Assembly (NCBI GenBank): GCA_009809945.1
Contig: WTPW01002194.1
Span: 23,859-87,858 of the forward strand
Origin: Gigaspora margarita
Taxonomy: Eukaryota > Glomeromycota > Glomeromycetes > Diversisporales > Gigasporaceae
DNA: 64,000 nucleotides
Direction: 5' to 3'
The position numbers were made by a program, and so were the translations under genes. The notes under the pieces are model-generated. The model was not told where the DNA came from. It did no database searches and worked only from the letters and a program-made list of their open reading frames with translations. Below are positions 42,512-52,587 of this stretch, one piece after another. Every line of letters starts with the position of its first letter. Positions within the stretch are counted from its first letter, which is position 1.

Positions 42512-43668
42512 GCGTTCATAATAGTATATCAACTCAGCTTAAAAATAAAAATCCATTTATTTTAGAGCATCATTGTATTTCACATAAATTAGCATTAGCA
42601 GCAAAAGATACAGCAAAACAAGTTGAAGAGTTTAAATCATATGAAAAAACTGTGCATAATATATATAGTTATTTTTCACGAAGTGTAGAGTGTATGATAC
42701 ATCTCAAAATGATAGAAGAAAATACTGGTGATCCACAACTTACAGTTTTAAATATTATTGAAACTCGTTGGTTATCATTATCTAATGTTATTCAAAACTT
42801 GCATCAAATTTTAAATTCTATAATTGATGCATTGCTTGAAGATTCAGATGAAAATGTAGTTGCTAAAGCTCTATATGACAGTATTTATCAAAATTTCATT
42901 ATAACTACAAAATTTTTTGCTGATATTCTTGGAATTTTAAGACGAATGAATCTTCTTTTTCAAAAAAATAATATTACTATCCGTGAAGTAAAAACTCAGC
43001 TTGATATTACTATCTATACTATTCAAGTGCAATTTCTTGGAACAGATATACTTGACACAACTTGGGGAATTCATTTACGCAAATATATAGTTGATAATGA
43101 AATTAATACAATAGAATTACCTGCTATTATTACAAAATTTGCAAATGCAACAATTGAATCATTAGAAAAAAGATTTCCAAATCGAATTCAAATTGATGCA
43201 TTTCATATTTTTGATCCAATGGCATTACCAATTAACAATTCAGATTTTCAAAACTATGGTGAAGATGAAATTGAAATTTTGGGTAATTTTTATGGTCAAG
43301 ATAAATATGTATCAGGAAATTTATTTTCTGCAATATTAGACTCTGAAAATTTAAAGCATGAATGGCTATTAGTTAGATATCTTTTAACTAATTATAAGAA
43401 TTTAAATTTTTTAGAAGCATGGCACCGTATATTTTTGGATCTTTCTACTTTTAAAGAAATTTATCCTGAAACTACAAAGTTAATTTCTATTTTAACTAAT
43501 CTTCCTTTGACTAATGCTATTGTTGAACGAATTTTTTCTAGACAAAATTTAATCAAAACAAAACTTAGAAATCGTATGAGTATTTATACTCTTAATTATC
43601 TTCTTCTTATTTCTTTTAATGGGCCTAAGTTAGAAAAGTTTAATTTTCAATTAGCATATCAAGAATGA
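42512..43668 (+). CDS. hAT transposase, exon 2 (catalytic end and hAT dimerisation domain)
   Basis: 385 codons, open from the splice acceptor to TGA at 43666-43668. In order: VHNSISTQLKNKNP, HHCISHKLALAAKD (the HC..H..L. motif typical of hAT), the TRWLSLSNVI block (the R-W motif), a long helical insertion domain, then hAT-C with NLNFLEAWHRIF, YPETTKLISILTNLPL, AIVERIFSRQNLIKTKLRNRM (VER.FS..N.IKTK) and LNYLLLISFNG. The final catalytic Glu is expected just after the insertion domain, at or near the VER block. No stop in this exon. Base use is very AT-rich, like the host background. Confidence 0.9.
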
Positions 43669-43956
43669 TGCAAACTTGATCGTAGAATTAAATAATTTTT
43701 ATTATATTATTTGATTTTATTAATTTGAATTGATTTTGTTGTAAATTAATAAATAAATATATCAATATAGTTTGAAGCTAATATAAATATGAACATTCTT
43801 TAAAAATTAATGTTCAACATATTAAATATATAATGAACACTAAAAAATTTTTGAGAACAATAAAAATTTAAATTATGCTCTTTTGAGAACATAACTTTTG
43901 ATTTGAATTTTAAACACTGCCTAGGAGCGTAACTACTTACACTATCAACCCGCAGG

Positions 43957-44765
43957 TTATGGAAGATCTTTTCAAATGATATTAATGCAGCAAAATAACA
44001 TTTCAAATGCTCATATATTGAAATCACTTTTAAAAATAAGGAAATGATGAAAAAGTATGCTGCAAAAGGTTTAATGATCAAGGGAAGGACCTATTTCGGG
44101 TATTGTAACACTCAATAAAATGCAGAAATGTCCCACTTGGGGACAAAGACGAGATCTCTGATGCACTACATGATGCATTTGAGAATATTGGCAATGTATC
44201 ATCAATTAGACCTTTATTAATCAAGGGCACACCATATCTATCCGACCAATGGATAGTTGTTTTTGACACCACCAACAACTCTTCTTTAGAGAAAAGAATT
44301 CCCAGATTCACACACATCTGGGATAATAAAATTACCACAGAATGGAGATCAGCACCTAAAGTGTGCTACTTCTGCGAAGAAGAAGGACATATCAAAAAGA
44401 ATTGTCAACAGTTCAGAACTTCAATTAAAACAGAGAGAGAGCCAGAAGAAAATGGAATGTATCCTCTCTTGAATCACCTAGGGAAAATGAGGAGCAGAAG
44501 GATCACCCCCCCTCAGAGGACCCTATGGAAATCCCTGACACCACGGAATCCTACTCTGACCAGAATGAGAGTAAAGAAAAAAAATAATAAAATGCAATTA
44601 GATGAAACCTCCAATATCTCTACTGAAGAATTAAATGATACAAAGGAACTTGTCACATCCCAACGCCCTATTACGGGCCCGGTAGACGAGCTATCAACTT
44701 TGTACAACAATGCGAGACCTGCAGTAGATCCCCCTGCTGCAAATGATCCATTGCACCTGATGTAA
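43957..44765 (+). pseudogene. beta6: ORF1 C-terminal part with zinc knuckle
   Basis: Reads CRNVPLGDKDEISDALHDAFENIGN, RPLLIKGTPYLSDQWIVVFDTT, RIPRFTHIWDNKITTEWRSAPK, then 44361-44765 with MCYFCEEEGHIKKNCQQF, a complete CCHC knuckle (C..C....H....C), and an acidic tail NISTEELNDTKE, PVDELSTLYNNARPA. It is the clearest zinc knuckle in the window. Confidence 0.8.
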
Positions 44766-44919
44766 TCCCCCCAAGGGTGGGGCAAAGGAGACAAACGTTT
44801 TCACCTTAGTGCAACATCACAAAAACAAAAAAAAGAAATTGACTATTAGCAAGTTGGATAAAAAGGAAAACTCGAGACCCGCCAAACATTAATTGGGCCA
44901 TCTAACCTATCACGTAATA

Positions 44920-46300
44920 TGCCTCGTGACATAAATATAAAAATAGCTTCATTAAACGTGAAAGGGTTAAACAACAGAGGCAAACAAATAAACACTATAA
45001 CATTATTGAAATCATATGGATTAGATATTATTGTATTCAGTGTTTAAAATTCAATTTTATTTTAATATGTGGAAAAACTTAGCAATTCTTTCAGACATAA
45101 TAAAAAAATCAAAAAATTATGAGCAACATGCGCAACACATAATAAAATCCGCAGATTCCTAAAAATTTTTACTTGTGGAATTAATTTTCAATCTGCGTTC
45201 CACAGATTCCGCATGTAGATTTTAAACACTGATTGTATTGCAAGAAACCAACTTGAACAATGAAAACTCAATAGATTAAATTAAATTCCAATAGGGTTAC
45301 GACTCAGTCTGGACAAATAGATGTGCCATACTCACAGGGAACAAAAACACAAAGCTCAACAACATTGTAAAATCTGCAGAAGGAAGGGTTATAGAGGCGG
45401 AGTTAGCCACAAAGCTCAAGAATATCATATAGTTAACGTCTATACACCCCCCAATATACCAGACAGAACAAAATTCTTCGATAACTGGACCCCTTCATCA
45501 AAAAAAGAGTCATCAACATTTTAGCTAGGGACTTCAACACTAATATAAACCCAGAGGTGAACCGTATTAGCCAATTGACATTCCAAAATGACCCATCTAG
45601 ATTGCAACTGCGCGAATTAATTAAGGACTTCATAGATGCCTCAGAAATAGCAGGGGAATCTCCTTTCCTTACCTATTTACAGAATACCCAAATGGGAAGA
45701 AGTATTCATAGAGGCAGAATACAGCTGTATGATTAAATACATGACTTTACAACAGGGCAATTCGGATCATATGCTATTAGAATATACGCTACGTTTATCT
45801 AAATCACACAATTCGGGAGTGTGATGAAGATTCAATGAAAGATGTCTAAAGAACGCCTTACTGGTAAAAGAAGTAACAGAAGAATTAGAAGATAAAGAAA
45901 CCCCAGAGAATTGGGATTTGTGCAAACTAAAAATTCAGTCAATAATAAGGGCATGCAAAAAGCCTAAGGCATTGGAAGGGAAAACCATGCAATTAAATCG
46001 TAAACTAATAAAACTAAAAAAGACTATAGCCAGAGATAGCAGCAAGGACAATATACTACAAAAAATTGAAGAATTACAAACAACCCTAAGGGAAGAACTA
46101 GGACAACTCTCAGAAACCTGGTGTAAGAAATCAAAAGCTCGCTGGATTGAAAAGGGAGAACATTCAACTAAATACTTCTACACCAGATTCAAAGCTAGAA
46201 TGACGTTGTGTTGTCAAAACAAAATTAAAATTCCTGCAGACTCAGAATTAAGCAACATAAGCAACAACCCACTACACAACATTAAAACCTTCTATGAAAC
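44920..46300 (+). pseudogene. beta6: endonuclease and linker, with a hAT MITE inside
   Basis: INIKIASLNVKGLNNRGKQ and LDIIV precede the MITE; LQETNLNNEN, YDSVWTNRCAILTGNKN, NVYTPPNIPDRTKFFDNW, then the decayed D.N motif (ARDFNTNINPE near 45520) and SDHMLLEYTL follow. The linker 45918-46300 has CKLKIQSIIRACKKPK and KSKARWIEKGEHSTKYFY. Several stops and frameshifts. Confidence 0.7.
45038..45231. mobile_element. 194-bp MITE sharing ends with the 4.4 kb hAT
   Basis: It begins CAGTGTTTAAAATTCAA, identical over 17 bp to the autonomous element's end, and ends TAGATTTTAAACACTG. It has a perfect duplication ATTGTATT at 45030-45037 and 45232-45239. The inside carries AATCCGCAGATTCC and TTCCACAGATTCCGC words rather than GTTCTC. 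Confidence 0.92.
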
Positions 46301-46904
46301 TGTCCTGCGGGTCGATAGCATAGTGGTTGCACTCCCAGGACGTTGCCGATTCTTTACATAAGGTTGCCAGTTCAAGTCCTACGAATGGTAAAAATATAAC
46401 GGAGTTTATGTCCTTGTTCGTTCTCTGCTGGCCTCAGGGGTGAAAAGCTTATAGAACATTTGGAATGAGGGTTGAAGTCTGGTCGAACTCACCCACTACT
46501 GGTGTTGGTGCTCTTTATGAATTCCCTGGATAGTTCCGGTAAAATCCCCCAGTTGAAATGGGTCAGCCGATTGAGTTCGGTTGAAAACTAAAAAATAGGT
46601 TGGCTTAATACCGGTTGGCCATGGTAGAAATCAAAAATAAGTAATGGCTTAGTACCAGTTAGCCATGGTAGAAAATTAGAATAGATGCACATATGTAGAC
46701 TATTACAAAATGTAGAGGGCCCGGGTTGTCGGGCTCCTATGACCAAATAAAAAAGATGAAAATCTTCTACTAAAGTTGACCAATTCTTTACTATGTTCTT
46801 TAAATCAAATGAGTAACTCACCCTATATAATAATATGATTGGTTAAAGTTGCGCCAACTGCGTCCGCACGGCCAATAATGTGCTGGGTGGTTAAAATAAA
46901 AAAA
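46301..46904 (+). mobile_element. SINE A, plus strand, with internal deletion and a ~90-bp insert
   Basis: The target duplication AACCTTCTATGAAAC is at 46286-46300 and 46905-46919. About 150 bp after the head is missing. Near 46757-46850 a non-SINE piece (GAAAATCTTCTACTAAAG to TATGATTGGTTA) replaces the usual CCTTAATA. Confidence 0.85.
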
Positions 46905-47029
46905 AACCTTCTATGAAACCCTGTATAAGTCAGAAGCCCCAAATGATAATGCAATCACAGACATCACCAAAGACTTGCCTCAAGTTCGTCAAACATGAAA
47001 TACTAGTTTAATAAAGGAGTAGCGAAGAG

Positions 47030-47790
47030 GAAATAAAAGACATGATACAATCACTCGCATACAACAAATCTCCTGGCTCTGATGGTTTAACACACGAGTT
47101 CTATAAGTTGCTTATCAACATGATCATGCCAGTCTTAAAAACAATATTTAACAAGGTCATGAAAACAGGTGAGATGCCCTTGTCATGGCATAAAACCCTT
47201 TTAATATTGATCCCAAAAAAAGAAGAGAATTTAGAGGAACTCAGTAGCTAGAGACCGATATCACTGGTTAACAGTGATGTCAAAATATTCATGAAAATAT
47301 TGGCAAATAGGCTCAACTCCATCTGCGACAAGATTATAACCAGCTATCAACAGGGATTTATTAAAGGAAGACAGATTACAGATGCTGTGCTAGACATCAT
47401 TACAACTCTCAGACAAAAAAGGCAAGCCACAGATCAAGGGTGGATGTTGCTAATTGATCAAGCGAAAGCTTTCGACAGGGTCAACCATAGCTATCTACAA
47501 GTGGTGCTTAAAAAGATGAACTTCGATAATGGCTTTATTAAAATTATAGGCAATCTTTTCAAGAACCAAGAGGCCCATATTCTAGGCAAAAACAACATAT
47601 CTAAAGCATTTAGAGTGGAAAGGGGGTATGACAAGGGGACCCTCTTTCAACATTATTATATATAATAGTGTTTGAACCCCTGCTAAGACAAATACAAAAA
47701 AACATTAAAGGCATCCCTCTCAGAAATCTTTCATTCAAGGTAGCGGTATATGCAGATGATCTTTTAGTTGGAATTGGTTCATGTTCATTG
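47030..47790 (+). pseudogene. beta6: reverse transcriptase
   Basis: MIQSLAYNKSPGSDGLTHEFYKLL, LLILIPKKEENLEEL, then RPISLVNSDVKIFMKILANRL, SYQQGFIKGRQITDAVLDI, MLLIDQAKAFDRVNHSYL (box A), FRVERG then a frameshift through box B, and YADDLLVGIGSCS (box C) after which the sequence jumps to NKEDYNKA (a deletion of about 110 bp relative to beta8). Very close to beta8. Confidence 0.75.
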
Positions 47791-48953
47791 AATTAAGGAA
47801 TAAAGAAGATTACAATAAGGCTACAGAAGAAGAAAAGCTCACAATTATGGGGTATAAAGTAACCAGAGATGGCTCTGTGAAAAAAAATTTCTGGCCAAAC
47901 TGCATAACCAAGATAAAAAAAATCAATTGAACAATACAATGGTAGAAACTTATCCATGAGAGGGAAAATTCTGGTGGTGAACTCTCTAGTTCTATCACAG
48001 ATCTGGTATGCAGTGTACATCTGCCCGCCCAATAAAAAGCAAACCTAGAAATTAATGATAGCATTGCTTTTTGGATAAAACGGAAATCCAGGCTACTACC
48101 AAAATATTCCACATTCCAAAAATCGTATAATGACTCCGGGCTACAAGCACCCATAATAAATAGCCTACTAGACGCAAGACTGATCACAGTATGGAAAGAC
48201 TCATAACCTCCAATAATTTATGGGCATCATTCCAAAGGAGCATTAATTATATTTAAAACATTAAAATACAAAAGAGATATAAATGTAATCATGGTGCTAA
48301 ACAAAAACCCTATAAAGTTAAAAACATGGCCAAATGAGTGGAAGCCTTATTTAAAAGCTTGGAGAAAAGTAGCTGGCAAAATCCTTACAAATTCGGTCTG
48401 GCCGTGGGAGGACTCAGAAGTACAAATAGGACAGTGGACGGGTGCACAAATCACAGTTAAGAGAATAGTAAAAATACTGAGAGAAGTGAAGAAGATGCAT
48501 AGGGAAGAAATGGAACCAACTTGTAGGAAGTTACTCTGGCTACACCAAAAGGAAATACTCAACAATAGAAAGGATATAATCTGGAGACTATATCACAGAG
48601 CTCTCCCACTTGGATATAGACTTAGACATATTAGTTAGTAAAGAGCTATGGTTAGCAGCCTATGATCATATATGAATAGATTGAATATGTCCACCCTTGA
48701 AAATAGAAGAAATTTTTTCACCTACACACAAAGTAGAAAAAAGGGATTAAGAAGCCATTATTTAGTTAAACACAACGGTTATTTATGAACTTTGGTGCAC
48801 ATATACCTCCTTTAAATGGGGCAAAGGACCTTTGTCACATGAAGCAACAATACTCCGAACAAAATAAATAGGGAAATAAAGGACTTACAAAGCAGGGTTG
48901 GAGACAATTCGAGGGATAAGACAAACAGGTTTAGATGCATTAAATGATAGAAG
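47791..48953 (+). pseudogene. beta6: C-terminal domain and 3' end
   Basis: EEEKLTIMGYKVTRDGSVKKNFWPNC, SMRGKILVVNSLVLSQIWYAVYICP, then 48291-48638 with KTWPNEWKPYLKAWRKVAGKI, VWPWEDSEVQIGQWTGAQI and IIWRLYHRALPLGYRLRHIS. Part of the cysteine finger is deleted, as the text passes directly to KELWLAAYDHI. VIYELWCTYTSFKWG follows, then the short 3' end. Confidence 0.7.
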
Positions 48954-48959
48954 TCAGCG

Positions 48960-49085
48960 CATATATTTTAGCTTGGTCATTCTAGGAGTATAGAAATATA
49001 ATGTAATACACATAAATTTATAATAAAAAGTGCACCACTCTGCACCCAGGAAGGCATCAACTTGTCCTGGTTTAATAAAAAAAAT
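48960..49085 (+). repeat. Short tailed dispersed repeat, copy 2
   Basis: CATAAATTTATAATAAAAAG, CACTCTGCACCCAGGAAGGC, CAACTTGTCCTGG and TTTAATAAAAAAAA. It matches 32215-32328 reversed. It lies between the 3' end of beta6 and the cut endonuclease of beta7. Confidence 0.55.
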
Positions 49086-49700
49086 CAAGTCCAGTCTGTA
49101 TGTTTTCAGTAATGTAAATGTTTTTATCTGTTTGCCTCTATCATTTAACCCTTTAACATTCAGTGTAGCTAATTTTAGTTTAATGTCGTAAAGGGTTTGT
49201 ATTCCCAATCTAATGATTTGATTGGTTCCCCCTTTACTATTATCGTAGGGATCTTCCTTTTGCCTTCCTTTTTTAGCGCAGAACTTGCCTTTCTTGCATT
49301 TGATTTTTTATGTGTTACCACTTTAAAATTGTCCAGTTCGATATTTGTCACTTGCAAAAGCATGCTTGCTTGCATGTCTCCAACACTTGTATTTGTCTCC
49401 GCTGCTACTGGCAGCAAATTTTCCTTGTCTCCTGCATTTCCGTATAAATCTGCAAGCTCATCCCTTAATGGGTCAGCAGATTCCGCCACCATTTCTACAT
49501 CCGGGCTGATGCTAGCGACAATTGGGGTTTTCTCCTTTTCTTTGTGAGTAATTTCCTCTTTTGTATCCTTTGATGAGTCAGAGAGTTCTGCCTCCATTTC
49601 CTCATCTGATCAGTCACCAGAGATGGATGGGTTTCAATTTTTTTTCGTGGGTACTTTTCTCATTTATTGCAGATTCATTTGATTCTGCCTGTGTCACATG
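49086..49700 (-). pseudogene. beta7: ORF1 C-terminus and endonuclease start
   Basis: 49597-49175 reads MEAELSDSSKDTKEE, ADPLRDELADLYGNAGDK, NFKVVTHKKSNARK, the usual ORF1 tail; 49187-49086 reads the endonuclease start LATLNVKGLNDRGKQ, LLKTYRLDLI. The two overlap slightly in different frames, as ORF1 and ORF2 do in beta1. Confidence 0.75.
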
Positions 49701-50049
49701 CAGTGCTACCTAGGGAATTGACTTGACAAAAAAATTGTTAATCAATGATTAACCTAAAACAAAATTTTTAATCGATCAAAATTCAATTATGCATGCTTGA
49801 TCGATTATGATCAATCAAGCATATAATTTTTAACCTTGAGCATACATAACCAAATTAAATATTCTGTTGAGAATCGGGAATCTCTTAAATGCTAATCTGC
49901 AGTTAGCTAGTAATTACATTAGCTCCGATTTTATGATTTTACTGTATAAAAAAATTCTAATATACTTATGTTTTCTGACTTAAAAATGAAGGTTTTTAAA
50001 TAATTGATTAACAAATTTTAATTCTATTCAAATTATCCTTTTATATAAC

Positions 50050-50215
50050 TTACTAAACCTTTGCTTAAATTATTTTTTATATTACTTACTAAATCTTTGC
50101 TTAAAATTATTTTTATATAACTTATTAAGCTTTTGCTTAAATTATTTTTATATACTTTATTAAACCTTCACTTAGATTTTTTTTATATAGCTTAAAAATA
50201 TACTTAAGTTATATA
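50050..50215 (+). repeat. Tandem ~50-bp repeat
   Basis: Four units of ACTTATTAAACYTTTGCTTAA followed by ATTATTTTTATAT, decaying to the right. Confidence 0.75.
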
Positions 50216-50839
50216 TTAATATGCCTTCAAAGAGAACTTTCAAACAAAATATTATAATTAAGTAAAATGACTTGAAAAAATCGTTAGATTTAATTGTTTT
50301 TTTCAAGTATAGTAAGATATCGATCTAGTTCTATAGCTTGTATTAATTCCAATAGTTCAATTTCTTTATCTAGAACTTTAGTAAAGCCTTATTCGGATAA
50401 GTGTCATTAAAAGATTATTTATTTTTAATTGGACATTGTTGATGTGAAATTTTAGGTATGTTAAACATAAAACATATTGGAAGCAGTATCAATTAACAAT
50501 TTCTAATAAGTAAGATCATATAAATAAGTGTATTCGAATTTAGCGATTATACCCGGGTAGAACTTGCAATTGACTACAGTAAGTATAATTTAATATTTTG
50601 CTTGCTTTAGAAATCATGACACTAATTTCATAATACCAAGCCAAAAATAATAGCATGAATACTCTACAAGAAATCAGGTTAAAAAAAACTAACCTAGTAT
50701 CAACAGCCCCTGAACTTGATTGGTAATGAATTATTAAACATCTAACCAAATTAGTATCCAATTGTTAAAGCCTGCTTGTATTAAGTAAATAACCAATTTC
50801 GGTAAGTCACAATGAGAAAGGGATTGGAAATATAAGGGA

Positions 50840-50995
50840 TTTTCAAATATACATTTGCTTTTTGCTTTTTTTTTTTTTTNNNNNNNNNNNNNNNNNNNNN
50901 NNNNNNNNNNNNNNNNNNNNNNNNNNNNNNNNNNNNNNNNNNNNNNNNNNNNNNNNNAAAAAAAAAAAAGCAAAAAGCAAAAGTATATTTGAAAA
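50840..50995. repeat. Inverted repeat with assembly gap in the loop
   Basis: TACATTTGCTTTTTGC plus a T run mirrors an A run plus GCAAAAAGCAAAAGTATA across 78 Ns (50880-50957). Confidence 0.8.
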
Positions 50996-51190
50996 AAATC
51001 TATAATAAATACGTAGTTTAAGAGTAATAAATAGTTGAATAATAAATAGTTATAATGAGTAACTTCGTTGTTAAATTAATTTGGGTGAGAAAATTATATG
51101 TAATAAATATACGTAGTTTAAAAGAGTAATAAATAATTATAATAAATAGTTTGAGTAATAAATAATATCATTGTAGTTTAAGAGTAATAA
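50996..51190 (+). repeat. AGTAATAAATAGTT simple repeats
   Basis: About eight AATAAATAGTTTRAGTAATAAATA-like units, continuing after the SINE at 51766-51830. Confidence 0.8.
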
Positions 51191-51195
51191 ATAGT

Positions 51196-51765
51196 TTTTT
51201 TTTTTTTAACCCTAGAGCTATGCTAGGGGCGCTGTTGGCGCTTCTTTTATTAAGGTCAATTTTGGTCATGGGATCTCTATACACGAGTCCCTACATTTTT
51301 GTACATATTTGTAACGATCTACATCTATGCATTTATTACTATTTTTACCGTGGCTAACCGGTACTAAGCCTTCCTAATTTTTATTGTTCTAACCCAAACC
51401 CTAACCCTAACCCTAACCCTAACCCTAAATTTTGAATCTTCTAGAACTTTTTCATCCCCGAGGCAGAAAACAGATCAGAACGAATCCTTGTTAGGGCAGA
51501 CTACTCCATGCTCCGTCCAATTCAACCTGGAGCGGTTATCCTTCCGTTTCGGGTAATTCCGGTCNATCATTAAACAAAGAACAGGTCAACTGCAAACCCA
51601 ACGTGGCTGTGCCGTCCAAACATGGTCCTGGCATCCTAATTCAAGTCGTCCTTCACATGATCGTGTGTAGTTGTTTCGCCGTTCGTAAGACTTGAACTGG
51701 CGACCTTGTGCTTGAAGCGGTTAATGTCCTAGGAGCGCAACCACTACGCTATCAACCCGTAGGAC
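51196..51765 (-). mobile_element. SINE, minus strand, with CCCTAA tract in its body
   Basis: The head at the right (GGAGCGCAACCACTACGC) and box B (AGACTTGAACTGGC, reversed) are type A, but the tail reads TTAACCCTAGAGC as in the 31.5 kb SINE, so it is mosaic. The target duplication AGTAATAAATAGT is on both sides. Confidence 0.8.
51389..51428 (+). repeat. Interstitial CCCTAA tract
   Basis: Five consecutive CCCTAA units inside the SINE body, the cleanest telomere-type tract in the window. Confidence 0.9.
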
Positions 51766-51874
51766 AGTAATAAATAGTTAAGTAATAAATAATTATAATA
51801 AATAGTTTGAATAATAAATAAGGTATTATAAAAGCAAAAAATCAAAAATCAAAAAATAATTATTTATAACTCCG

Positions 51875-52015
51875 GAGTATAAACCATTTGACATTAATAG
51901 CATTACTCCGGAGTACTTACTTCAATTAATAGTATCTTAATAACCCAGGGTGGTGTAATGTCTAAACTACACCGGCATGAAGTGGGGTATACTTTGGTAT
52001 TACTCCGGAGTACAT
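51875..52015. repeat. Three ACTCCGGAGTA palindromes
   Basis: TAACTCCGGAGTATA, TTACTCCGGAGTACTT and TTACTCCGGAGTACAT at about 51877, 51903 and 51999. They look like subterminal words of a small element whose ends I cannot fix. Confidence 0.6.
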
Positions 52016-52140
52016 TACTTCATTAACATCCCTAAACATAACTAGTGACGTAATAAGTCTGCATCTATTTAGTAAGTTTTTAAATTCAAAATTTATTAAA
52101 GCTTATTACTAATTATACTAGTGCTATCTACTATAAAGTA

Positions 52141-52283
52141 TTGAAAATAAGCACAGCACCCTCTACCCTACTTTTTTCAACTTCCAAGTTAATGAGAATA
52201 ACTTGATTAAATATTTTATTTTGCTAGTTCCACTAATCTGAAATTAGAAAAGGTAGGATAGAGGGTGCTGTGCTTATTTTCAA
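52141..52283. mobile_element. TA-flanked MITE, 143 bp, mostly inverted ends
   Basis: The ends TTGAAAATAAGCACAGC and GCTGTGCTTATTTTCAA extend to about 31 bp of inverted repeat with one mismatch, flanked by TA (52139-52140 and 52284-52285). Tc1/mariner-like by the TA. Confidence 0.85.
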
Positions 52284-52587
52284 TAATTTTAAGGTAATTT
52301 TTTTTATCTTTTTAAAAATAGATATCTGCTGTTAAAACTTTATTGTTATTTTCTAATGCACGTATAAGTTTATTAAATAAAAAAATAAATTTTTTATTTA
52401 ATTTGATTTTGCTTACATTAATATAAAAAAATTTTTTAATTGATCAATATATATACTTATTTGATCGATTAGCATTATCAATTATTGATTAACTTATTTT
52501 TGCTTGAGCTCATTAATTGCTGCTCGATCATTGCCCTAAATCGATCAATGATCAAGTATATATAATCGATTCCATTCACTAGTGCTA

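Larger units (their letters stand above)
39504..43919 (+). mobile_element. Autonomous-type hAT transposon (4416 bp)
   Basis: Perfect 17-bp inverted ends CAGTGTTTAAAATTCAA (39504-39520 and 43903-43919) and an 8-bp duplication CCTGGGAG/CCTAGGAG (39496-39503 and 43920-43927). Subterminal GTTCTC/GAGAAC words occur about ten times on the left and six on the right. About 2 kb of non-coding sequence precedes a transposase gene (41515-43668) with one intron. It splits a SINE C that is itself in LINE beta6, so it is among the younger arrivals. Confidence 0.92.
38885..43956 (-). mobile_element. SINE C, minus strand, carrying the autonomous hAT
   Basis: The tail-side body is 38885-39503 (TGGTCATGGGAACCCGACAAC, CTAACTGGTGCTAAGCC, CTGGTACCCTGGCTCAG, GGCTTGAACCAGCGACC); the head remnant is 43920-43956 (AGGAGCGTAACTACTTACAC, then CAACCCGCAGG). 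The extreme tail (GGTTAAAATAAAA) is missing at 38885 and no target duplication is clear. Confidence 0.75.
37808..48953 (+). mobile_element. LINE beta6, near full length but heavily interrupted
   Basis: The 5' end near 37808 matches beta5's, and the 3' end matches beta4's (GGTTTAGATGCATTAAATGATAGAAGT). Insertions: hAT MITE 37821-38355 near the 5' end, SINE C 38885-43956 (with the 4.4 kb hAT) in ORF1, hAT MITE 45038-45231 in the endonuclease and SINE A 46301-46904 before the RT. Without these it is about 4.9 kb. Many stops. Confidence 0.75.
49711..52579. mobile_element. hAT-like element, TTGATCGATTA words (2869 bp)
   Basis: It begins TAGGGAATTGAC and ends GATTCCATTCACTA, with a perfect 8-bp duplication GTGCTACC (49703-49710 and 52580-52587). 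TGATCGATTATGATCAATC words lie near both ends. The interior is very AT-rich, with tandem TTTGCTTAAATTATTTTTATATA units (50050-50200), a gap, a SINE, and a small MITE. No transposase frame. Confidence 0.8.

Noticed and set aside
51389-51428. A true telomere
   Set aside because: Only five units, inside a SINE body with sequence on both sides.
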